Part shown: positions 29,605 to 37,713 of the stretch, piece after piece
Position numbering within the stretch: the first letter of the stretch is position 1
How the letters are laid out: each line of letters opens with the position of its first letter
NCBI GenBank assembly: GCA_964474655.1
Contig: CAYYTU010000028.1
Span: 1-39,661, forward strand
Direction of reading: 5' to 3'
DNA from: CAYYTU01 sp964474655
GTDB taxonomy: Bacteria; Chloroflexota; Anaerolineae; B4-G1
Length of the DNA: 39,661 nt
The notes under the pieces: generated by a model
What the model was told of the DNA's origin: nothing
Seen by the model: only the letters and a program-made list of their open reading frames with translations
The model's database searches: none
Translations under genes and position numbers: made by a program

Positions 29605-32554
29605 CGAAAAATCACAGACGATCACCCTGACGATCAACGGCGAGACCAGACACCTGACCGTCCATCCGGCGGACACGCTGCTGGACGCGCTGCGGGCTGC
29701 ATCCTACACCAGCGTCAAGTACGGCTGCGGCACCGGCGATTGCGGCGCCTGCACCGTGCTGCTGGACGGCGAGCCGGTCCACAGCTGCCAGATGCGGGCC
29801 GTCGACGCCGACGGGCGCGCGGTCACCACAGTCGAGGCGCTGTCCACGGTGCCTACGCGTCACGTGGACGACCTGCACCCCATCCAACGAGCCTTCGTCG
29901 AGACCGGTGCCATCCAGTGCGGCTATTGCACCCCGGCCCAGATACTGGCGGCCAAGGCGCTGCTCGACCGCTGTAAGCGAAGCGGCGCGGATCCCAGCCG
30001 CGCGGAGATCGAGGAGGCGCTCGGCGGCGTGCTCTGCCGCTGCACCGGCTACGTCAAGATCGTGCAGGCGGTGGAGCGCGCGGCGGCCCTCCTACGCGGC
30101 GAGGAGGTGGCGCCCTTCCAGCATATGGCGGCCACGTTGTCGAAGGAGGAATCGCCCGCCGACCTGTTGGGCGAGTATTATCGCGTGCCAGGGGATGGGC
30201 GTCACCCGAAGACTCCTTTGGTCATCACCCCGGCGGAGATGGAGCCGCTGGACGTGGTCGGGGCATCGGAGCTGAAGGTCGATGGCGTCAAGCTGGCCGC
30301 CGGACGCCCGGTCTTCACCGATGACGTCAAGCTGGAGGGTATGCTCCACGGCGCGCTGCTGACTAGCCCCCACGCTCACGCTCGCATCAAGGAGATCGAC
30401 GCCAGCGAGGCCCGTGCGCTGGAGGGCGTCCACGCCGTGCTGACGCACAAGGACATCCCGCGCGTCAAGTACGCCTCCGGTGGGCAGAGCTTTCCGCAGC
30501 CGCCGCCCTTCGACCAGGTCTGCCTGGACGACAAGGTACGCCACGTCGGCGACCGGGTGGCACTGGTGGCCGCCGAGACGCCGCGCATCGCACAGCGCGC
30601 TCTGCGGCTGATCGAGGTCGAGTACGAGGTGCTGGAGCCGGTGATGGATGGCGAGGCTGCGATGACCGAGGGCGCCCCCGTCGTCCACGACGAGCCGGAC
30701 ACGGAATCCATCTACGACGCCGAGCGCAACATCGTCCACCACATCGAGGCCGACGGGGGCGACGCCGAGGCCCAGTGGGCGCGGGCCGATCACGTCTTCG
30801 AGCGGGAGTATCGGACGCAGCAGCAGCAGCAGGCCAACATTGAGCCCCACGTCTGCATCACCTACTGGGACGCGGACGGGCGGCTGGTGGTGCGCACCAG
30901 CACCCAGGTGCCCTTCCACGTGCGGCGCATGCTGGCCCCGCTGATCGGCCTTTCGGAGAAGGACATCCGCGTGATCAAGCCGCGCATCGGCGGCGGCTTC
31001 GGCAACAAGCAGGAGATGATCCTGGAGGACCTCTGCGCCCATCTGACCATCGCCACCGGCCATCCGGTGCGCATGGAGTACACGCGCCGCGAGGAGTTCA
31101 CCAGCTCCCGCAGCCGCCACCCCACGGTGCAGCGCTACAAGGTCGGCGTGACTGACGATATGGACGTCGTCGCCACCGAGTTCAACCTGATCGGCGATAC
31201 CGGCGCGTACGGCGCCCACGGCCTGACGGTCAATATGGTGGCCGGGCAGAAGGGGCTTTCGCTCTACAACACGCCCTACTCCAAGTTCGTCTGCGACGTG
31301 GTCTACACCACCAAACCCATCCCGGGCGCCTTCCGCGGCTACGGCGCTATGCAGGCCATCTTCGGGCTGGAGACGCTGATGTCGGAGATCGCCGACCAGA
31401 TGGGCTGGGATGTGGTCGAGTTCAAGCGCCAGAACTGGATCAAGGAGGGCGAGGAGCTGTTGATGGCCAAGGCGCTGGGCGAGGGCCGCGAGGGCTTCGC
31501 GCAGACGATCCACTCCAACGGCCTGGAGGAGTGCGTGCGGGTAGGCCTGGAGGCGGTCGATTGGTACGAAAAGCGCGGCCAGATGAACGAGGGGAACGAC
31601 GGCCCCATCCAGCGCGGTATTGGAATGTCCGTGATGGGCCACGGCAGCGGCATCGCAGGGCTGGATATGGCGGCGGCGACGATCCGGATGAACGACGATG
31701 GTTCGTTCCACCTGGCTGTAGGCGCCACCGACATCGGCACCGGCTCCGACACCATCCTGGGCCAGATGGTGGCCGAGGTACTCGGCGTCCCGCTGGAGGA
31801 CGTGATCGTCTACTCCTCCGATACCGACTTCACGCCCTTCGACAAGGGGGCCTACGCCTCCAGCACGACCTACATCAGCGGCGGGGCGGTGCGTAAAGCG
31901 GCGGAAAAGGCAGCCGACCAGATCAAGGCGCACGCCGCGACGATGCTGGGGCTGGATTCCACCGAGGGGCTGGAGCTACGCGAAAGCAAGGTCTTCACGC
32001 CCGACGGTCGATCTCTCACGCTGCGGCAGGTGGCGCTGAGCAGCCTGCATCAGCAGGATCAGCACCACATCATCGCCAGCGCCTCGCATATGAGCTACGA
32101 CAGCCCGCCGCCGTTCGGCGTGCAATTCGTCGAGGTAGCGGTCGACACTGAGACCGGTCAGGTCACGGCGGAGCGGGTGCTGATGGTGGCCGACGCCGGG
32201 CGGGTGATCAACCCCATCACGGCCTCCGGTCAGGTCGAAGGCGGCATCGCGCAGGGGCTGGGCTTCGCGCTCTGCGAGGAGATGGTCTACGACGAGGACG
32301 GGCGGCTGCTCAACCCGCGCCTGGGCCCCTACCACATCTACAAGGCCAACGAGATGCCCGAAATCGAGACCATCTTCGTGGAGACCGACGAGCCGACCGG
32401 GCCATTCGGCGCCAAGTCGATTGCCGAGCTGCCCATCGACGGCATCGCGCCGGCCGTGGCCGACGCCATCCACGATGCAACCGGCGTTTGGCTGCGCGAG
32501 GTGCCTTTCACCCCGGAGCGGGTCTGGCGGGCGCTAAGGGCAAATGGCGAATAG
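29597..32554 (+). CDS. xanthine dehydrogenase-family molybdenum hydroxylase, fused 2Fe-2S and molybdopterin subunits
   Basis: 985 residues. The N-terminal 170 form the two-cluster domain: plant-type [2Fe-2S] Cys44/49/52/64 (CGTGDCGAC) and second-cluster Cys108/111/147/149 (CGYC, CRCTGY). From about 230 the molybdenum subunit follows: GRPVFTDDVKLEGMLHGALL, PRIGGGFGNKQE, PGAFRGYGAMQAIFGLETLM, GATDIGTGSDTILGQMVAEV. It ends with FGAKSIAELPIDGIAPAVAD, where the Glu of SIAE occupies the conserved catalytic position. CAGGAGG lies 6 bases before the ATG. Small and large subunits are usually separate proteins; here they are fused. Substrate unknown (purine, nicotinate or aldehyde type). The stop lies in a heptamer repeat. 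Confidence 0.9.
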   Translation: MRNEKSQTITLTINGETRHLTVHPADTLLDALRAASYTSVKYGCGTGDCGACTVLLDGEPVHSCQMRAVDADGRAVTTVEALSTVPTRHVDDLHPIQRAFVETGAIQCGYCTPAQILAAKALLDRCKRSGADPSRAEIEEALGGVLCRCTGYVKIVQAVERAAALLRGEEVAPFQHMAATLSKEESPADLLGEYYRVPGDGRHPKTPLVITPAEMEPLDVVGASELKVDGVKLAAGRPVFTDDVKLEGMLHGALLTSPHAHARIKEIDASEARALEGVHAVLTHKDIPRVKYASGGQSFPQPPPFDQVCLDDKVRHVGDRVALVAAETPRIAQRALRLIEVEYEVLEPVMDGEAAMTEGAPVVHDEPDTESIYDAERNIVHHIEADGGDAEAQWARADHVFEREYRTQQQQQANIEPHVCITYWDADGRLVVRTSTQVPFHVRRMLAPLIGLSEKDIRVIKPRIGGGFGNKQEMILEDLCAHLTIATGHPVRMEYTRREEFTSSRSRHPTVQRYKVGVTDDMDVVATEFNLIGDTGAYGAHGLTVNMVAGQKGLSLYNTPYSKFVCDVVYTTKPIPGAFRGYGAMQAIFGLETLMSEIADQMGWDVVEFKRQNWIKEGEELLMAKALGEGREGFAQTIHSNGLEECVRVGLEAVDWYEKRGQMNEGNDGPIQRGIGMSVMGHGSGIAGLDMAAATIRMNDDGSFHLAVGATDIGTGSDTILGQMVAEVLGVPLEDVIVYSSDTDFTPFDKGAYASSTTYISGGAVRKAAEKAADQIKAHAATMLGLDSTEGLELRESKVFTPDGRSLTLRQVALSSLHQQDQHHIIASASHMSYDSPPPFGVQFVEVAVDTETGQVTAERVLMVADAGRVINPITASGQVEGGIAQGLGFALCEEMVYDEDGRLLNPRLGPYHIYKANEMPEIETIFVETDEPTGPFGAKSIAELPIDGIAPAVADAIHDATGVWLREVPFTPERVWRALRANGE

Positions 32555-32582
32555 CGAATGGTGAATAGTGAATGACGAATGG
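32541..32582. repeat. heptamer tandem repeat, 6 units (CGAATRG type)
   Basis: CAAATGG, CGAATAG, CGAATGG, TGAATAG, TGAATGA, CGAATGG in strict 7-base register. The TAG of the second unit is the stop codon of the molybdenum hydroxylase gene. Confidence 0.7.
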
Positions 32583-32630
32583 CTGCAGTGAAACATGGGG
32601 CATCAGGTTAGTATCTTACCGACCAAATTT

Positions 32631-32753
32631 TTGCACAACGAGCAAGAACTTTAACCGCAGAGCACGCAGAGGGCACAGAGATTTTTAAGTTTGTTTTTCT
32701 CAGCGTTCTCTGCGGTAAAAGCCTTTTGGGTTCTGACTTGTTCAGGTTGGGAG
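32631..32753. repeat. interspersed palindromic repeat, copy B
   Basis: Inverted arms ACCGCAGAGCACGCAGAG (32654-32671) and CTCAGCGTTCTCTGCGGT (32699-32716) match at 16 of 18 positions. The whole element aligns with copy A at 4310-4445. Its right edge contributes the GGGAGG that serves the following uspA-like gene. Confidence 0.75.
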
Positions 32754-32760
32754 GGATAAC

Positions 32761-33207
32761 GTGTACAATAAAATCTTGGTTCCGTTGGATGGGTCGAAGC
32801 GTGCGGAGGCGATTCTGCCGCACGTGGAGGAGATCGCCCTGAGCTGCGATGCAGAAGTGATTCTCGTGCGGGTGATCGAGCCGGTGCCTTACGTGATGGG
32901 GCCGGAGGGCATTCCGGTAATGGTGCATCAGGACGATCTAGAGCAGCGATCCAATCAGGCTCGGGCCTACCTGGATGCGCGGGCCGGTGAGTTTCGAGAG
33001 AAGAGCATCAATGTCAAGGCGGATGTGCTTCACGGCCCGGTTGTGGAGGCCATCATCGACGTCGCCGAGCGCGAGGAGGCGGATCTGATCGCCATCGCCA
33101 GCCACGGTCGCAGCGGGCTTTCCCAGGTCTTCTATGGGAGCGTGGCGGCTGGCGTGCTGAACCGGGTCAATCGCCCCTTGCTGGTTATCCGCTCGTTGGA
33201 TGATTGA
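32761..33207 (+). CDS. universal stress protein, UspA family
   Basis: 148 residues. It starts with GTG at 32761 after GGGAGGG. The first strand YNKILVPLDGSKRAEAIL and the C-terminal ATP-binding pattern ASHGRSGLSQVFYGSVA (G-2x-G-9x-G-S type) mark an ATP-binding UspA. The middle (VPYVMGPEGIPVMVHQDDLE) is a variable loop. It is a cytoplasmic stress protein without a defined reaction. The ribosome site is at the border of repeat copy B, so the repeat may have been fixed with a role in translation initiation. Confidence 0.9.
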   Translation: MYNKILVPLDGSKRAEAILPHVEEIALSCDAEVILVRVIEPVPYVMGPEGIPVMVHQDDLEQRSNQARAYLDARAGEFREKSINVKADVLHGPVVEAIIDVAEREEADLIAIASHGRSGLSQVFYGSVAAGVLNRVNRPLLVIRSLDD

Positions 33208-33234
33208 GAAGTAGGTTCGTGAAAGGAAAGCATT

Positions 33235-34248
33235 GTGTCTAAGTTCTCGCTGGACGTTCTACAGCGCCGTGTCTTCCCGTTCGTCGAACCCGATGAGGAT
33301 CCCGACGTCATCCTGGGGGCTGCCTTCGGAGAGGATGTGGCGCTGACGCGAGTGGGTGATGACATCCTCGTCTCCCACGTCGATCCCATCGTCGGCGCCA
33401 TCGGCGACATCGGCTGGCTGGCGGTCCACGTCGCGTGCAACGACATTGCCGCCAGCGGCGTCCAGCCGCGCTGGCTGCAGCTTCTGGTGCTGGTGCCCAG
33501 CATGGAGGACGAGGAATTGCTGGAGCAGATTATGCGCGATGCCAACCGGGCGGCCGGCGAGATCGACGCCGTCGTCATTGGTGGGCACACGGGCTATTCG
33601 GCTGGGCTTTCGCGTCCGTTGGTCTCCGTCACCGCGCTGGGCACCGCGTCGGGCCGAGAGCCGGTGCTGACCGGTGGGGCCCAGGTAGGCGATCGCGTGC
33701 TGGTCACCAAGGGTGTGGCGCTGGAGGGTACGGCCATCCTGGCGCAGGATTTTGTCGACGTGGCTCAGAAGCACGGCCTGAGCGAACAGGATCTAGACGC
33801 GGGGCGCGAGGTGATGGCCGAGGTTAGCGTAGTGGCAGAGGCGCTGGCGCTGGCGGAGAACGGCGTCACGGCGATGCACGACGTGACGCGCGGTGGGCTG
33901 CTGGAGACGCTGCTGGAGATTGCGCATCTCTCTGGTGTTAGCATTGAGATCCAGTTTGACGAGCTCCCGATTCCGCCCATCGTGGCCCGTTTCGCCGAGG
34001 CGTTCCAGTTCGATCCGCTGCGGATGATCTCCTCAGGCACGCTGGCGGTTACCGTGCCGCCGGGAAGCGTCGACGACGTGAGATACGCGCTGGAGGCTCT
34101 GGGGACGCCGTTCGCCTTCGTCGGACGAGTCACCGACGGCGATGGCGTACGTGTCTTACGAGATGGCAAGCAAACTCACTATACGGAAATTCGTTGCGAG
34201 GAGGACGAGTTGGCTCGGCTGTGGGCGCTCTATCCGCGGGACGAATAG
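33235..34248 (+). CDS. AIR synthase-related protein (HypE/PurM-like fold)
   Basis: 337 residues from a GTG after AAGGAAAG. The PurM/HypE layout is clear: AAFGEDVALTRVGDDILVSH, HVACNDIAASGVQPRWLQLL (metal/ATP loop), VIGGHTGYSAGLSRPLVSVT, VTKGVALEGTAILAQDF, then MHDVTRGGLLETLLEIAHLS and MISSGTLAVTVPPGS. It lacks the C-terminal PxxCxR-type Cys of HypE and the N-terminal Cys/Sec loop of SelD, so it is neither in the strict sense. Neighbouring CooT-like and radical-SAM genes suggest a role in metal-centre assembly. The stop TAG falls in a CGAATAG heptamer. Confidence 0.82.
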   Translation: MSKFSLDVLQRRVFPFVEPDEDPDVILGAAFGEDVALTRVGDDILVSHVDPIVGAIGDIGWLAVHVACNDIAASGVQPRWLQLLVLVPSMEDEELLEQIMRDANRAAGEIDAVVIGGHTGYSAGLSRPLVSVTALGTASGREPVLTGGAQVGDRVLVTKGVALEGTAILAQDFVDVAQKHGLSEQDLDAGREVMAEVSVVAEALALAENGVTAMHDVTRGGLLETLLEIAHLSGVSIEIQFDELPIPPIVARFAEAFQFDPLRMISSGTLAVTVPPGSVDDVRYALEALGTPFAFVGRVTDGDGVRVLRDGKQTHYTEIRCEEDELARLWALYPRDE

Positions 34249-34255
34249 CGAATGA
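34242..34255. repeat. heptamer repeat, 2 units, at a gene end
   Basis: CGAATAG CGAATGA. It supplies the stop codon (TAG) of the AIR synthase-related gene and the ATG of the overlapping downstream frame. Same unit as at 32541. Confidence 0.45.
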
Positions 34256-34266
34256 GAGGAGAGGAT

Positions 34267-35049
34267 GTGTTCAAGGTAGCGACGTATAACGCGAATTCGA
34301 TTCGGGCGCGGATGCCACTGCTGTTGAATTGGCTTGAGACGCAGGAGCCCAACGTGGTCTGCGTGCAGGAGACGAAGGTCCAAGACAAGGATTTCCCAGC
34401 TGAGCCGATCCAGGAGGCCGGCTACCACGTGGTCTTCCGCGGTCAGAAGTCGTATGCGGGCGTGGCGACCATCAGCCGAGAGGAACCGGAGGAGGTGGTC
34501 TACGGTTTTGACGATGGATCGGATGGGCCCCGCTTGCTCCGGGCCACCGTCGAGGGCATCCCGGTGGTCAACACGTACGTGCCGCAGGGCCGCTCGCCGG
34601 ATTCTGAGCACTTCCAGTACAAGCTGGCGTGGTTCGACCGGCTGCGGGCGCTGTTCGAGCGCCACTACGCCCCCGACGAGCCGCTGCTTTGGATGGGCGA
34701 TTTCAATGTGGCGCCGACGCCGCTTGACATTTACGATCCCAAGGGCAAGGCAAACCACGTCGATTTCCACCCCGACGCCCGCGCGGCGCTGCAGCACGTG
34801 AAAGAGTGGGGCTTCGTCGACGTCTTCCGCCGCCACCATTCCGACGAACCGGATCAGTATACCTACTACGACTACCGCGCCAAGGATCCCATCGAGCGCG
34901 GCGTCGGCTGGCGCGTGGACCACATCTGGGCCACGGAACCGCTGGCGGAACAATCGACCGCTGCGTGGATCGATTTCGACGCCCGTCGGGCCGATCGCCC
35001 GTCCGATCACACGTTCCTGGTGGCGGAGTTTGAGCGATGTGAAACGTAA
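34267..35049 (+). CDS. xth: exodeoxyribonuclease III
   Basis: 260 residues, EEP fold. The N-terminus FKVATYNANSIRARMPLLLN, the metal Glu in VCVQETKVQDKDFPAEP, the active Tyr/Asn region VVNTYVPQGR, LLWMGDFNVAPTPLDIYDPK and the C-terminal WRVDHIWAT and PSDHTFLVAEF (Asp-His) are all present. GTG at 34267, 5 bases after AGGAG, gives the family N-terminus; the ATG at 34252 would add five residues and overlap the ribosome site. It cleaves AP sites and degrades 3' ends in base-excision repair. It is probably translated from the same transcript as the upstream gene. Confidence 0.93.
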   Translation: MFKVATYNANSIRARMPLLLNWLETQEPNVVCVQETKVQDKDFPAEPIQEAGYHVVFRGQKSYAGVATISREEPEEVVYGFDDGSDGPRLLRATVEGIPVVNTYVPQGRSPDSEHFQYKLAWFDRLRALFERHYAPDEPLLWMGDFNVAPTPLDIYDPKGKANHVDFHPDARAALQHVKEWGFVDVFRRHHSDEPDQYTYYDYRAKDPIERGVGWRVDHIWATEPLAEQSTAAWIDFDARRADRPSDHTFLVAEFERCET

Positions 35050-35058
35050 TGCACATTG

Positions 35059-35086
35059 CTTCTTACGTCTTACGCGATACGCAATA
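35059..35086. repeat. heptamer tandem repeat, 4 units
   Basis: CTTCTTA, CGTCTTA, CGCGATA, CGCAATA in 7-base register, ending directly before the AAGGAG ribosome site of the CooT-like gene. Confidence 0.55.
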
Positions 35087-35098
35087 AGGAGACAGATT

Positions 35099-35287
35099 AT
35101 GTGTCAAGCGACAGTCTACCTAGGCGAAAAAGAGGTCGCCCGCGAGGTGACTGGGTTGGAAGTAACCGAGGAGGGCGTGCGGCTGACCTCGTTCTTTGAA
35201 GATCCGCAGGTCGTGCCTGGGCGCGTGCACCACGTGGATTTTCTGAAGCATCGAGTGCAGCTGGAGCCGTTGGAGGAGGACGAATGA
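35099..35287 (+). CDS. CooT-family nickel-binding protein
   Basis: 62 residues, a typical length. The N-terminus MCQATVYLGEKEV has the Cys2 that binds nickel in CooT. VTEEGVRLTSFFEDPQVVPG and RVHHVDFLKHRVQLEPL match the small beta-barrel of the family. AAGGAG lies 8 bases before the ATG at 35099. CooT-like proteins are thought to handle Ni(II) for CO dehydrogenase or other nickel enzymes; no such enzyme is in this window. It overlaps the next gene by 4 bases (ATGA). Confidence 0.88.
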   Translation: MCQATVYLGEKEVAREVTGLEVTEEGVRLTSFFEDPQVVPGRVHHVDFLKHRVQLEPLEEDE

Positions 35288-35505
35288 GCGAGACCGACAA
35301 GCTGCGCGTCTTGTTGCCGCACTGGATCGAGCATAACGGCGAGCACGCTGACGAGTTTCGGCAGTGGGCTGGTCGGGCCGGCGCGGCCGAGGAGATGATC
35401 TTGGAGGCCGCCGATCTGGTTGAGATGGCTAATGCGCGTCTTGAGGACGCGCTGGAGCAGCTGGGCGGCCCGTTGGATCACCATCACGATCATACCCACA
35501 GCTGA
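35284..35505 (+). CDS. small helical protein with His-rich tail
   Basis: 73 residues. The body is amphipathic helix (LRVLLPHWIEHNGEHADEFR, AEEMILEAADLVEMANARLE) and the end is GGPLDHHHDHTHS: five His and two Asp in nine residues, a likely metal-binding tail. The start overlaps the CooT-like gene (ATGA), with GGAGGACGA just upstream. I do not know a named function. Coupling to CooT and a His tail suggest nickel or cobalt storage or delivery, which is inference. Confidence 0.78.
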   Translation: MSETDKLRVLLPHWIEHNGEHADEFRQWAGRAGAAEEMILEAADLVEMANARLEDALEQLGGPLDHHHDHTHS

Positions 35506-35528
35506 CTATCGCGGATTATGGAGGTATG

Positions 35529-36551
35529 ATGACGAAAGAAGCGATGCTCTACGAGAAGCTGGATGAGAATCGCGTACAGTGTCATCTCTGTGCCCATCAT
35601 TGCAAGATCGCCGAGGGCGAGCGTGGCATCTGTCATGTGCGAGAGAACCGCGAGGGCGTGCTCCATACCCTCGTCTATGGGCGTACTATCTCCCAGCACG
35701 TGGATCCGGTGGAGAAGAAGCCGTTGCAACACTTCTACCCGGGCAGCAAGGCCTACTCGGTCGCCACCGTGGGCTGCAACTTCCGCTGCCAGTGGTGCCA
35801 GAACGCCGACATCTCCCAGATGCCGCGCGAGCGCCACTTCATCATGGGGGAGGAGGCCAGCCCGGAGGAGATCGTGGCCGGGGCCAAGCGCGCCGGCTGC
35901 CGCAGCATCGCCTACACCTACACCGAGCCGACTATCTTCTTCGAGTACGCTTACGACACGGCCCAGCTGGCCCACGAGGAGGAGATCGCCAACATCTACG
36001 TCACCAACGGCTTTATGACCGACGAGATGTTGGAGGCGTTTGATCCGTACCTCGACGCTGCTAACGTCGATCTCAAGGCCTTCCGCGACGAGACCTATCG
36101 CAAATACACTGGCGCCCGCCTCCAGCCTGTGCTCGATAGCCTCAAGAAGATGAAGGCTCTCGGCGTCTGGGTGGAGGTGACGACGCTGGTCTTGCCGGAC
36201 ATCAACGATGATGAGGCGGAGTTGCGCGACGTGGCGCGCTTCGTGGCGCAGGATCTGGGCGTGGAGACGCCCTGGCACATCAGCCGCTTCCATCCCTCCT
36301 ACCAGATGCGCGATCGCCCGCCGACGCCGATTGAGACGCTCCGGCGCGCGCAGGAGATTGGCCAGGAGGAAGGGCTGCGCTACATCTACGTGGGCAACAT
36401 TCCAGGCGAATCGAACACCGTCTGCCACGAGTGCGGACAGATGTTGATCCGCCGATCCGGGTATTTCTTGATGGCGAACAACGTCACCCTCGATGATGCC
36501 TGTCCCAACTGTGGCGCGCCGGTGGCCGGCGTGAGGATGAGCAGCGGGTAG
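35529..36551 (+). CDS. AmmeMemoRadiSam-system radical SAM enzyme
   Basis: 340 residues. The N-terminal Cys pairs (CHLCAHHC, GIC) are followed by the radical-SAM CNFRCQWCQN (Cys83, 87, 90) with preceding YSVATVG. YTYTEPTIFFEYAYDTAQLA, NVDLKAFRDETYRKYTG and WHISRFHPSYQMRDRPPTP are hallmarks of the AmmeMemoRadiSam radical-SAM protein (PflA-like). The C-terminus has a Zn-ribbon-like CHECG and CPNCG. GGAGG is 4 bases from the ATG at 35529 and 1 base from the ATG at 35526. The Memo and AMMECR1 partners are not in this window. Its substrate is not known to me. The upstream metal-binding genes run in the same direction. Confidence 0.9.
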   Translation: MTKEAMLYEKLDENRVQCHLCAHHCKIAEGERGICHVRENREGVLHTLVYGRTISQHVDPVEKKPLQHFYPGSKAYSVATVGCNFRCQWCQNADISQMPRERHFIMGEEASPEEIVAGAKRAGCRSIAYTYTEPTIFFEYAYDTAQLAHEEEIANIYVTNGFMTDEMLEAFDPYLDAANVDLKAFRDETYRKYTGARLQPVLDSLKKMKALGVWVEVTTLVLPDINDDEAELRDVARFVAQDLGVETPWHISRFHPSYQMRDRPPTPIETLRRAQEIGQEEGLRYIYVGNIPGESNTVCHECGQMLIRRSGYFLMANNVTLDDACPNCGAPVAGVRMSSG

Positions 36552-36587
36552 CGGGATTGCTCGCTGGATAATTTATGAGATAACCAT

Positions 36588-36616
36588 TGCGAATATTGTT
36601 AAAACGTGATAGAATC
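36588..36616 (+). promoter_or_regulatory. promoter of the DUF362-polyferredoxin operon
   Basis: TTGCGA (36588-36593), a 17-base spacer and TAGAAT (36611-36616), 51 bases before the DUF362 gene. Confidence 0.6.
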
Positions 36617-36666
36617 ATCCTCTCTCTGATTGGATAAACTGGTTAGTATGAGAGGAGCGAGTAGCG

Positions 36667-37713
36667 ATGGAAGAGTTCACCCGTAGAGAGATTCTCCGCC
36701 GGATGGCAGCTGGTATGGGCCTGCTGACCGGTGGCTGGTTGTTGAATGCTTGCGGGCGCCAGGAGCCCCTTTCCCCCACGGCGGTACCTTCGCCGACGTC
36801 CACCACGGCAGCGCCGACGGCGGCTGCACCTTCGCCTACAACGACGCCCGGCGAGACCGCTGCACCGACCACACCGTCTGCCACATCCACGTCGATGGCC
36901 CGGCCCGACCTGGTCGTGGCCCGCAACGGCGAGCCGGATGAGATGGTGCGTCGAACGCTGGCGGCGCTGGGCGGGATGGAGCAATTCGTCCAGCCCGGCG
37001 ACGACGTGATCGTCAAGCCCAACATCTGCGTCGCCTACCACACCTACGATTACGCTGCCACCACCAACCCCTGGGTCGTCGGCGCGCTGGTCAAGCTGGC
37101 GCTGGAGGCCGGGGCCAAGCGCGTGCGCGTGATGGATCATCCCTTCGGGGGCAGCGCCGAGCAGGCCTACGTCAAGAGCGGCATCCAGGAGCAGGTGGAG
37201 GCGGCCGGTGGTCAGATGGAGATCATGACTCAGTTCAAGTTTGTCGACGCACAGATCCCCCGGGGCCTTGACCTTCAGCAGTGCAGAATCTACGACGCCG
37301 TGCTGGAGGCCGACGTGGTGATCGACGTGCCCATCGCCAAGCACCATAACTTGGCGAAACTGACCCTGGCGATGAAGAACCTGATGGGCACCATCTACGA
37401 TCGCCCCCAGATGCACCGCAACCTGGGCCAGCGCTTGGCCGACCTGAGCAGCCGCGTCCAGCCCACGCTCATTGTGGTCGATGCGGTGCGCATGTTGATG
37501 CGGCAGGGGCCCACTGGCGGCAACCTGGACGATGTGAAGCAGATGGACACCGTGATTGCAACCACGGACATCGTGGCCGCCGATAGTTACGCCGCCACGC
37601 TGTTCGATATGCAGCCTGACGACTTGGATAACGTCCGGGCCGGCGCGGCGATGGGGCTAGGCCGCAGCGACCTCGGCGCCCTCAAGATCGAGGAGCTCAA
37701 CGTTGGCGGATAG
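36667..37713 (+). CDS. DUF362 domain protein with Tat-type lipoprotein signal
   Basis: 348 residues. The N-terminus has twin arginine in EFTRREILRRMAAG, then a hydrophobic stretch and a lipobox-like LLNAC (Cys29). A Thr/Pro/Ala linker runs to about 77. The DUF362 domain follows: VVARNGEPDEMVRRTLAALG, GDDVIVKPNICVAYHTYDYA, NPWVVGALVKLALEAGAKRV, VIDVPIAKHHNLAKLTLAMK, NLMGTIYDRPQMHRNLG, IVVDAVRMLMRQGPTGG. Exported folded proteins of this kind usually carry a cofactor. The 3' end overlaps the polyferredoxin by 11 bases, so the two probably form a membrane redox complex. Function unproven. Confidence 0.85.
   Translation: MEEFTRREILRRMAAGMGLLTGGWLLNACGRQEPLSPTAVPSPTSTTAAPTAAAPSPTTTPGETAAPTTPSATSTSMARPDLVVARNGEPDEMVRRTLAALGGMEQFVQPGDDVIVKPNICVAYHTYDYAATTNPWVVGALVKLALEAGAKRVRVMDHPFGGSAEQAYVKSGIQEQVEAAGGQMEIMTQFKFVDAQIPRGLDLQQCRIYDAVLEADVVIDVPIAKHHNLAKLTLAMKNLMGTIYDRPQMHRNLGQRLADLSSRVQPTLIVVDAVRMLMRQGPTGGNLDDVKQMDTVIATTDIVAADSYAATLFDMQPDDLDNVRAGAAMGLGRSDLGALKIEELNVGG

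Noticed and set aside
32541..32582. CRISPR array
   Set aside because: Units are 7 bases with no spacers; this is a short tandem repeat.
33235..34248. SelD (selenophosphate synthetase), which would support the selenoprotein
   Set aside because: The protein lacks the N-terminal Gly-rich Cys/Sec loop of SelD; it is only a general AIR synthase/HypE-like family member.
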